From contig RCAB01000008.1 of NCBI GenBank assembly GCA_003640385.1, positions 186,001-250,000 of the forward strand: a stretch of DNA of 64,000 nt. Direction: 5' to 3'. The notes beneath the pieces are model-generated. The model did no database searches. It saw nothing but the letters and a program-made list of their open reading frames with translations, and was not told the DNA's origin. The DNA comes from Setaria digitata. Its lineage: Eukaryota > Nematoda > Chromadorea > Rhabditida > Setariidae. Every line of letters begins with the position of its first letter. The stretch's first letter is position 1. The position numbers were made by a program, and so were the translations under genes. Shown piece after piece: positions 14,903 through 25,035 of the stretch.

Positions 14903-15085
14903 GCACTCTTCCATTCGCTCGTTCCAAGGAAAAAGAAATCAGAAAGATACTGAAGTAGCCTCGCTTCTTTTAACGAAAAAAAATGTTTCATTTTTATTTC
15001 AATGGAAACTTCAAGTGATGCGGAATGTGAAAAGTATTACGTTCACTATGTATCTTATCATTTATTTACTTTTTAAAGGAGAAAC

Positions 15086-15423
15086 TGCTCACTTCCTTGT
15101 GCTCAAAATCTCACTGAATTATCAATTCAAGCCATCTCAACTTTATACGGGCCCGGAAGAATTTCATTCCACTAAGCGTTGCAGATGACAGTCCTTTCCT
15201 GCAGGAAGAAGCTCTTGCACATAATTTCAATTTTTCATTCTTGGGTTCAATTTTCTGTGATAAGAAATATTTCTTATTATCTGGTTACTTTGAGGTCGAT
15301 ATCCAACAAACTGCAAGTGACTTTTGCAATTTACCGAAGTTACGGAAATCTACACAACTAACGCCGGTTCGAAAATTTTGTAAAAATCTCAACAAATTGT
15401 TGGCTTCCACCAAAACTCATTGA
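15086..15423 (+). other. Coding-like block with a frame change
   Basis: Just past the dermatopontin-like stop, a frame following a plausible acceptor (ttttaaag, 15085) reads 'NCSLPCAQNLTELSIQAIS' and stops at about 15174. A second frame, open from about 15115 to a stop at 15423, continues with 'LSVADDSPFLQEEALAHNF' and a further Cys-bearing stretch. No intron explains the change. It may be the true 3' end of the preceding gene with a one-base sequence error, a decayed exon, or an independent exon. I do not recognise the protein. Confidence 0.35.
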
Positions 15424-16787
15424 TCCTCTATTGGAGTTTTCGAATCATTCGCTTCGACCTTAAATAATTTATCAGATTGTTTTATTTCATTTTTTCATCG
15501 ATTTATTTTTCAAACTGAACCTAGCAGAGCAAAATAATTATTTTGGATTATATGCTTTGTTGCCACAAATGCCATGGAGTGTCCGCTTAAAATCATAGTG
15601 TGAACGGATTAATTTATGAGATTGAAAATGAACCAAATGCAGAGTATTTTTAGCAGAATCTTCTTGGACAGTTACCATTGCAAAAACCAACTTTGTTTCA
15701 CCTCAACCTTCTGATTTAGAACTACACCTCAAAACTCTTGCTTCCTATTTCTTACCGAATGTAATCCTGCCCAGGCGCACACTCAAAATCTCTCATAGTA
15801 AGCATAAAATGAATGTCTAAAATTAACACAGTTCCGCAATAAGCTATTTGGCATAACCTTTGCCCTTTATCTGCCCCACGCAAAGGTCGTCCTTAACAAG
15901 GCATAGGTTTATAATAGCTGCAAAAAGTTCTTCAAACCAGCATCACTGATCAAGTCTCTGATTCACGGGAGATACTGAAGGTCGCAATGACAATGTCGTA
16001 AACCACGTCGTGTATTGGTGCGCAATCGCTTACAGCACTGTGAAATGCCAGCGTTAATCGCTACTAATTACACTACATTAATTACTAGTGTTTGCGAAGG
16101 AAGAGCAAAATAAACCAAAAGGAAGTTCGTTAAAATTTACCGGGATGACTGCTAGACCCAGTGAACAGTGACAACTGCAAGGCTCCCTAGTTCACCCTCG
16201 ACCTTAGACTGTGGCAGACCAAAGACTACACTCAAATGGCCCTTCCGTGCAAACACTGATTAGGGTAGAGCTGCACAGTAGCAGAGGAAGGCATCAATTG
16301 ATTGGGATGACGTCACCACTCTCACATGTTCGACTGATGAGAAGGAATAGATCGACTCGTGTTGTGTAACAGCGGGACGTCCGCCGATAAATACCTGTCG
16401 CTACTGTTTCCTTCCCGGTTCCCGGTTCTCACTTCCACTCGTCCGCCTTTTTACTCCGTGGGTTACACGTCTACCACGTAGTACGAACTCTCCCCTCATT
16501 CTCGAAGAGATTCAGAATATGGTTGAGGTAACCTGACCGTCCTCCACTTGTTTTTCCTCAAGAGGCTTATTTCATTGCCGTCCTCTTCCCTCCGGGCACA
16601 AATTATCAGGAAGCTAGATATTTCCATCCGAAATTGAATTAGAGCTGCAATGAGTAGTGGGTGTATCGATTTCCGGTAATCTTTAATCTCTTGATATACC
16701 TTCCATTGCTGTTGAGGAGTGCAGTTATTCAACATTTCCTGGGTATCCTGAGGAATCGTCGTTACTCATCGGGACAGGACTAATCAA
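15424..16787. other. Spacer and probable promoter of the kelch gene
   Basis: No gene supported. The last 700 bp or so before the kelch ATG are visibly more GC-rich, consistent with a promoter region. A 79-codon minus-strand frame (16735-16496) is open but has no recognisable motif. Confidence 0.4.
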
Positions 16788-19700
16788 ATGGATAACATTC
16801 AGCAACCGGCTAACTGCAATCATTCCGGTGGCCATCGCCCTACTGATGAGAGCCGTTCCCCTCTACTAACTAACCATAACCTTTTATTACCAAAAAATGG
16901 TGACAACGACAATGATGATAATAATAATGATAGTGATGGGATGGATGTTCTTTGTCTGGTAAGTCTTTGCTTCACTAGCCATCGAAATTACCTGACTTTT
17001 TTATTCAGTATGCAACTTGTTGTTTGCGTATACTTTCGAACAAAATTTATTCTCAGTTCATTTAAATGAAACCATAAGGTATCGTATGGTTCTGCTCTAT
17101 CAGTTTTATTGTGCAGATTCATTCCGAAATTCCTTACTTAGGAGTCAAAAACACCTGAAAAAGACGTGTTACTACACGCAAGTGAGTCAAACGGTTCGAT
17201 GATTATTTGTAACGAAGAAATCACTTTGAAAATATATGATAACTCCATGCAGGTAGGTAAAATGCATTTTGGGTTGTTGCATATTTATTAAAAATTATGC
17301 GATTTGCGTTTCTGTCTTGCACCGCTTGTTGCTGTGCTTCTTTCAAGTAGTGTAATAAAAAAAAAGGAACACCCCACTGTATAACACGGAAGAAAAAGAA
17401 AATAGTTGATTATAATGCATTACTTCATTATAGGATACGCTGCTTTATCATTTGAACACTTTTCGCAGAAATCGCGAGCTCTGTGATGTCGTCCTTTTTG
17501 TACATGAAAAGGAAATTCTTGCTCATAAGGTCTCACTTTCTTGGCCTTTCTTGTTTTTTCTCAATTTAAACCGATTAAAAAGTATATAATCCGCATATAT
17601 CTATTATTTTCTGAGTGTGTATAAAAGTTCCAGATTGTCCTCGCTGCGTGTTCACCTGCATTAATGGATATGTTTGTCAGAAGCGAGAATGGAGGCCAAT
17701 CTTCAAGTAATTTTTGCCCGCAATAAATAGTTGTTTCGGAATTTTTCTAAATTAGGGGAAAACACCCGCTTCCAAAATGCATATTTAAAACACTGAAGAA
17801 TGAGGTGGAAATATGCATTTATTAATATGCAAATATTGATGCATTCAAAGTAGAATGAGAAGCAAAAGTTGCTTCAAATACTAAACTTAGTTCCTATCAA
17901 GGTTATTTGTGATCATTTCATGCTTTTTTTCACCAATAACAACTACAGAACGAATTAGCACATCATTGCTGTCGACAAAAGGTACTGTTTCGTCGCCAGC
18001 TCTTGTTTTGCCGACCGTACCACAGCCGCTTTCGTACTATGAATTTGCTGAAGCCGATTATGATTGCTTCGAAGCGATTGTAAATTACGCCTATTCTTCT
18101 CAGTAAGCTTCTGATTACATAGTCAGTAAATACAAAACGCAGCAAGCAGTTCATCCCATTTCTAGATTTTCGTTTATTTGATAGCTGTTTTCATGTCACA
18201 AAATACTGCCTTTTGGAGGTCACATCAACATATTTTCCAGCTTGAAAATAAATATCAGGAAAGTTGGCGAACTTTATAAAACAGCTTGTGCCCTTCAAGT
18301 AGCTCCAGTTGCCAAAACTTGTGCTCGGTATCTTATCGAACATCTTAATATAATGGATTGCATAGGTAAGCTTCACTATATTTTTTTTTTTATTATAGTT
18401 ACTTTCTAGAGTTTAGTTTTGTCATATAATTATAAAAATTTTCAAGTCATCATAAGAACAAATTATGAAATTTTTAGGAATTCGCTGTCAAGCTAACATC
18501 AACGATGATGTACTTGTGGAACAAGTTGATAGTTTTATTGCTGAAAATTTTGCACAAATTGTTGATGAAAGTCCAGAATTCACCCATTTGCCTCTTATTA
18601 AGGTATAATGAAATCAGCCGCTAAAACTTGAAAAATATTAGCAGGTTTTTGTTAATTGAAAAAAATTGAAACAGTTAATTGAAACAGCCTCTTAAGTTAA
18701 TTGAAACAGCCTCTTAAGAGTTCTTACAGGTCCGTCTAATTTTGAGTAGTGATAANCCGATTATGAAACAGCCTCTTAAGAGTTCTTACAGGTCCGTCTA
18801 ATTTTGAGTAGTGATAATACGAAGTTGCTTTGTTGTGGCGAGGATATAGCGCTGCGTGCTGTGCAGTACTTCCAATCTTTACCTCATGCGAACGATCGCA
18901 TTGAACAGTGGATTGAACAGCTCGTAGAAAAGGTATTTTCAAAACAAAAAAGAAAAAAATTAAGAGTATTTCCAGTTTACCGTTTGCATATTTCTTTCTG
19001 TTTCTAAATTACTCGCAGCTTAAAATTAAGACATGAATGCATTTTAGACCCACATGTTATATACAAAGGCAGACGCTAAATTACATGACTGCTTGGAAAT
19101 AGATGATCACAGTTCTGTGGGTGCATCTGACATAATTCAAGATTACAAGCGTACAGGTGGTTATTTACCACGCACTTACAGTGGAAGGTAATTTTAAAAA
19201 ATATTTTTAGATCCACTTGTTTTATAATTGACTAATATGAAAAAATGGCGATCAATTTATGAAGCAGTTATTGTTTTCATAAGCAATGTTTGAAAGAAAC
19301 ATCGTAAAATTTTAACTATTTCCAGCAAAGTATTGGAGGTGCAAACTCCTGCTCATCATATCACAGGTGCAACACCAGTGCATCTAAATTCAGGTCGTTT
19401 AAGCAATGCAAAACTATCATCTGCTGAAAGTAACAGTTCAGTAAGCTCAAACACTGAATTTGAAGATGAATCTTACAAATTGATCGCCGTGCATCGGACA
19501 GCTGGTGAGCCTATAATGTTAAAACATTTTTTCATATGAAAGATACATGAAAGCAAGTTTTTTGAAATGAAATGAAAATACCAGTACTTCGGATGTAAGT
19601 TGTGAATGCTACTTGATTTAAAAAAAGAAATGTAATCTAGTTTTGGCCGTCATACGTAAACGTCACTGCGGGGTTAACCGACTAAACTCATGAGTGCAGT

Positions 19701-22026
19701 AAGACATTACACAAATGTAAAAATTTGGGAAATAGTAGTTGGGAAAGCATTCATTTTCCCTTTGCAGAAGATTTTTGGATTACATTGGCAGTGTTTCACC
19801 GGTGTTTGGTTGCCTTGAGCATTCAGCTTTCTGAAGCTGAAAATGTTATAAAATCACGTATGACTTCACAAAATGTTGAGCCTTCACTAAGTATTGGAAC
19901 AGATCGGCAGCAGAAATTCGGCGATGAAACAGCTGTCAAGTATATATTCAAAATTTATCTCCTAAGCTTCTAAACATGAGAAGTTCAATATTGATCTGTT
20001 GTACTAATTTTTGGAGAGGTTACACTGAAAAAATATTCTGTGATTCGGTTGTAGTTATTTTTATATAAAAACTTTTGGTTGAATCTGTTACCCAAAAGAG
20101 GAAATAAATAAAAAATGAAATAGAGAAGGTAAATTTGTAGCTTTTTTTGACAGCAGAGCTTCACTTTTTCATTATAGATTGTTGTCATCAGCAGGTATTT
20201 CACGTGTCCCATTGCCACAGATGGAAAGTCCTAGATGCTCCGTTGGAGGCGCCTTTATTGATGGGAAAATTATTGTTTGTGGTGAGCATTATGCTATAAG
20301 TGTATCTTTTGCAAAAGTGGAAGGAATTTTGCACTGTAGTTTTAAGCATGATTTTTACATCTGGTTTATATTATTGTTATATTTTAATTTTTTATTGAAA
20401 GTTCGGAACAACATGAATTATGGGATATTGGTATATAGTTTATAGGTGGTTATGATCGTGGTAAATGTTTGGAGACAGTGGAAGAATATAATCTGTTGGA
20501 AGGTAGTTGGCGTCGTCTAGCCGACATGGCTCAGTGTCGTGGGCGTTTCGATGCGGCTGTTGTGGGAAACAAAGTTTACGCTGTTGCTGGTGCTTTCTTG
20601 CTCTAGTTTAATATATTGAGTAAGCAGTTTTCGAACAGAACATTCGGTTGAATTTTTTTTCCTGCTTCTCACGGGATTTGTTCGACGTATTTTGTCATTA
20701 GGAAAGTTTCTGATAAGTTTTTCAATCATTAATGATATGAGAAAAACATTTATTTCATTGATAAGGTAGTAGTGGAAGTGTTGATCTAAAAACAGTGGAG
20801 TGTTATGATCCAAAAGTCGAAAAATGGTCACCAGTAAAATCGCTGCACCAAGGACGCAGTCACAACGGTTCTTTTTATATACATTAATTAGTTTCCAAGC
20901 AAGAAACTCAGATTTTCCTGTAGGGAATAACGAGTTTTGTTATTGACTAAAATGCTTGTTACTTCAAATTTAAATCCTTCGAGTGAATTATGCAGGCGTA
21001 AGCCGCTGCGTTTTTCACAGTTTTCCATGGTTCACACCTAATGGTTCGTTTTGAAAGAAAATTTTGGTTTTTAAAATTATTTTTTGATTTTACCTACTTC
21101 TTCGATATTTAAGAATTTTATTTGTCTACGCATTTTTAGATTTTTTGCACATATCTCTTTTGACACTTTTCAGAAAGAGATTTGGTCAAGAAAATAAAAA
21201 ATTTTATTTCATGTTGTGCCGCTTTGGATGGATTAATTTACTGCATCGGAGGCTGTTGCGAGCAGAATGTTTTGGGCGAATGTGAAAGGTACAATTCTGA
21301 ATTAGATGAATGGACATCGATAGCACCACTACGGACAGCACGTTTTCAGGTAATATTCTTTCGGTCGTAACAACAAAAGGCTCTCATCATTCTTTTGTTA
21401 AAACTTATGTGATGACTTTCATTGAAAATCCTTTGGCAGGCTGGTTGCACTTCATGGCATGGTCTCGTGGTTGTTTGCGGAGGATGCAATGGTTGGAAAT
21501 GTTTGGAATCGGTTGATGCATATGACCCGAAAACAGGAAAGTGGCAAAAACTAGCTCCTTTGAAAACAGCTAGACGTGGATCTGCTGTTGCCGTAGTAAA
21601 AAGTTTGTAAAAAATATATATTTTATAGTTTTTTAAGGCTGAGACATACTCTTTTCACTTAACACATCGAGCTCTTTCATATTTGATAACACGATATTAT
21701 TGCTTATAGTTGCATTTAATTAAATGCTAAATATCGCTCTGTAAACGGGACTTGGTTGACTGTGGTATTTTATAGATTCTTTATTTGTTATCGGTGGTCA
21801 CGACGGCACACAGTCATTGAACTCAGTTGAAATCTTAGATGGTCCAGCTGGAGAATGGCGTTCAGGTCCATCACTCACCACTCCACGTGCTAATGTGAAA
21901 GCTGCGGTAGCTTCGGACGATAAAATTTATCTTCTGGGTGGTTTCGATGGAACGCAATTTCTTTCTTCTATTGAAGTGCTCAATAGCGGTTGGATTTCTT
22001 TTGACTCAGATTTTCTTATACGTTAG
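16788..22026 (+). CDS. BTB-BACK-kelch protein, NS1-binding-protein (IVNS1ABP) type
   Basis: Seventeen exons, all phases consistent: 16788-16958, 17142-17252, 17434-17529, 17634-17706, 17949-18102, 18241-18365, 18478-18602, 18792-18932, 19048-19187, 19326-19504, 19768-19939, 20178-20281, 20446-20589, 20766-20867, 21174-21349, 21440-21602 and 21776-22026; about 808 residues. Order: acidic Asn/Asp-rich N-terminus (1-94), BTB (about 95-243, 'NRELCDVVLFV', 'ILAHKIVLAACSPALMDMF'), BACK (about 244-385), Ser-rich linker, then six kelch blades (about 505-800) with GG and spaced Y/W, e.g. 'KIIVCGGYDRGKCLETVEEY' and 'KIYLLGGFDGTQFLSSIEVL'. The BACK-to-linker stretch ('MLYTKADAKLHD', 'YKLIAV') matches IVNS1ABP better than KLHL8. 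That family joins actin organisation, RNA processing and cullin-3 adaptor roles (family knowledge). Oddities: an extra basic segment at the start of exon 15, and exon 8 beginning inside an assembly duplication. Confidence 0.88.
18702..18817. repeat. 54-bp duplication around a single N (probable assembly join)
   Basis: Positions 18702-18755 and 18764-18817 are identical and flank N at 18756. Each copy contains the intron end and splice acceptor plus the first bases of a kelch-gene exon, so two acceptors are displayed but only the second copy runs on into an intact exon. A shorter partial repeat (gttaattgaaacagcctc) precedes it at about 18674-18703. Confidence 0.8.
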
Positions 22027-23070
22027 TGGCTAATCTGTTCATATAATTTAAGTTCTAATATCTTTTTTTTTAAGGTTGAAAATGGTTTGTTGTTATTTCT
22101 TTAGATTTCAAAGTTGCTTTCTATCTTGTTTGTTTCTTCGCTTAACCCACTAGTTATTAACTTAGGAAAGGATGATTATTGGAGGGGAAAGAAGAAAAGT
22201 AGTCAAAGAAGCCTAGAATATTCTCAAAAATTCTGTTGTTTTAAAGGAATTAGATGAAAGAAAACACCTCTGTGGCAACCTTTTCTTGTAAGAGAAATTT
22301 TTAGTGGAAAAAGTGAAATAAGGAACAATTTGTTGGAATGTTTATTCATTTTTCAGAATTGCTTGGTTGGCGAAATTGGCAATAATAGAGTAGGTGAACT
22401 GGAAATATCGATCGCTGGGGAATTTTTCAGAGTTCCACATCCTTTTTAAAGTAGATTGCTTACGATTATTGCTTACGTTTCCAGTTTTAATGCCAAGTGT
22501 CTCGAACTTTTTTGAGCTACTCAGCTAATTGGAAGTTTTATCTTCTGATTCTATTCTTGTTTCTATTAGTTTTTTGAAGGTAGTTAAATTTAGCCTGCTG
22601 TTGTTTATTTTTATTTTAGTTAATGATCGACGGCATACTACTCAGAACTTTTAATTTAGCTGAATTACCTTTCACTTAGATGGATTTGAAATCTAAATAA
22701 TACTAACGACATTACGCTAGCAAATTACATGTTCAAATGGTCTTTTGTAAAATGTTATTACTAATTCACGACTGATCTGTTAGAAGTACTGTAGGCAGAT
22801 TTATGAAATAGTGTTACTAAGAACGTTTTGGAGAAAATTTCAGAATAAAGAAACAGAAGTACGAAGTATGGGTGAGAATTTTTCTCAAAGAAATTAAGAA
22901 ATACAAAAGAAATTTTGTATTTTTTAATTCATTTTTTTTTTTTCATTTTGTATGTGAGAACTTCTTTTGACATCAGTTAATGCTTCTCTCAGTTCGTGAT
23001 ATTCATAGTATTTTTCAAAGTCCTTGCTGACCATAGTGACCAACTCAAACTACTCTTCTGTTTTTTCCTT

Positions 23071-23157
23071 TTTATTTTTATTTTTTAATGGTTATAAATA
23101 TAAACAAATCACTTTCGACTTCATACGAAAAAATGAAACTCTGAAGGAAATTAAATA
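23071..23157. repeat. Diverged direct repeat, copy 1
   Basis: A T-rich lead followed by 'acaaatcactttcgacttca' and a short A run. The same arrangement recurs at 23671-23757, about 600 bp away, with scattered substitutions. It may be a remnant of a small mobile element or local duplication. Confidence 0.5.
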
Positions 23158-23670
23158 TCCGTTTTGTAGTTTTGCGTTATTCACTCATAGGGCATTCACT
23201 CCTGACCAATTTCTTCGTTTGGATGGAATTCAGAGTGAGGCTTGTATGTTTTCCTAAACATTGCTTATTTTTAAATCTGTAGTTTGATACTTCAATTATT
23301 TTATTGGTTTGAATAAAATATGCAAAATAACAAATGCATTAGCACATAGTCTGCAGTCATGCGGAATAATTCCCGCCGATATGCTTATTTATTAAATTTA
23401 GCAAACATTCCTTAATGCTCATCACTGTCTCGTCGCCGGTGGAATACCCTTGTTATCAGCGGGCCTGCTCTTGGCAGACATTCAGCAGACAAGTTTGCAC
23501 CTCGCGACCAGGGTGAATAATTTTAGCGTTCATTAAATCAACTATTGTTAAATCGAGAGGGTCGTTATGTAATGTTGGGTGTACTTCGACAATCATTAGG
23601 GAAGGAATCATCACCGGAAGGATGGTATTTAACACTTGTGGGCATATGCTAGGTTGATTTTTTATACCTT

Positions 23671-23757
23671 TTATTTTTATTTATTTTTTTAACGTTATGA
23701 ACAAATCGCTTTCGATTTCATACGAAAAAAAAATGGAATTCTTAAGAAAATTAAATA
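23671..23757. repeat. Diverged direct repeat, copy 2
   Basis: Second member of the pair with 23071-23157, containing 'acaaatcgctttcgatttca'. Same orientation; the A run is longer and the 3' part more diverged. Confidence 0.5.
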
Positions 23758-24387
23758 AATTTTTTATACTTATTCTAAGCAAAAAACGGTCCAACATAGC
23801 GACATTTGTTGTGTTGGTGTCATTGGTTGATTTGGATATGAGTTTTGAACATAACTAACTACATTATGAATGGAGTTGGACTCCTGAAATATAGGATTAA
23901 ATTTATACTCACATGTAGTCGAGAGGAAAAGTTTTTTTTTAACGAAAAGAAATGATAAAATAGCAAAATCATTCCCGTTCCCCTTGCGCACAACGTTAAT
24001 GAACACATTGCGCTTTTCAAGCTATGATGTTTGATGCTTATATCCCCTTAACTTTCCCACATTTTTATCAACACTTTTATCATGTGGAGATCAGAAGAGC
24101 TACTTAAGCACCAAGAAAAATTCCCGAGTTACTAGCTGGACTGCATTCTTCTCTCATCCATTTACTGCTTTTCCACTGAGTGGAACGGAGGCTAAACTGA
24201 ACCCTCGAGTGGTCAGTAGGTGGAAAAGTTTTGGAAAGAGGAGTTATTTGCATACGTCCTTTCCTATTCGAGAATTACTCTTCTGTAATGCTTGACTAGT
24301 TTTTTTCCGGCACGTTAGGACAAGTCCATGCCACTATGTAACTAATAAGCTCCTGTCGAGTATTAGCAAAGGCTCTTCACTGTTAAC

Positions 24388-24699
24388 TCAATTCTGTTGA
24401 GGATTATCATGTGCGATGATCGATTCGTTAAACAGCTGGGCATCTAAGAGATCGTCTTTGAGGTCTCGGCGCGTATGTCCAGCATTCTCGACCGATGCCA
24501 TCCAACCAGCCACTTCAACCCCACAGCTGTGCACTCTGATAAGGAATAGGGCTGTAACCACCACCGCTGCCGTAATTGCCTTTTCGTTTCCTCGCTTATC
24601 AACTCTGTTGTGCTTCTTCGTTCGAGAGTTATGCTTGAAATGAGCGTAATTTATTTTGCAGTTTCGGTCTGTTGAACATAATACGCGGTCAGGGCACAA
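24388..24699 (-). CDS. Hypothetical protein with hydrophobic segment (weak)
   Basis: A 103-codon frame. The central part reads as a basic stretch, then a hydrophobic segment ('ITAAVVVTALFLI') ending in Ser-Cys-Gly, then an acidic, mixed tail; this would suit a signal-anchored or secreted small protein starting at a downstream position. The opposite strand is also open for 75 codons here, which lowers confidence. No family recognised. Confidence 0.25.
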   Translation of the reverse strand: MCPDRVLCSTDRNCKINYAHFKHNSRTKKHNRVDKRGNEKAITAAVVVTALFLIRVHSCGVEVAGWMASVENAGHTRRDLKDDLLDAQLFNESIIAHDNPQQN

Positions 24700-25035
24700 A
24701 TGGTAAATAGCAGGTGAGGGTAAAGGTCATACTCGTTTCTTTTGAAGCAACTTGGACATGAAGAGTGTTTACAGGAATCATCTGTTAGTGGTTTGTTTCA
24801 TGCCTAACTGCTTGCTAAGATTTTGATCTTTCTCATTCTCATACCTAATAATTTAAAGCTGGATCTTTTTTAAAAAACAACAGTTTAAACGGCTTGAAGG
24901 ATCTGAAAGAGAACGGAGATTTATGTTATTATGACTTAGCTTTTTTCTACAAATTTGAAAGATTGCTAAATTTTGATGTAAATTTACATTTTGGAAATTG
25001 AACTGCCTTCAGATTATAGTGTTGAGGTGGTTCAA

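Larger units (their letters stand above)
22027..25035. other. Intergenic, no firm gene
   Basis: AT-rich, T-run-rich sequence after the kelch stop. It holds the diverged repeat pair listed separately and one weak minus-strand frame (24699-24388). Nothing else is supported. Confidence 0.45.
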
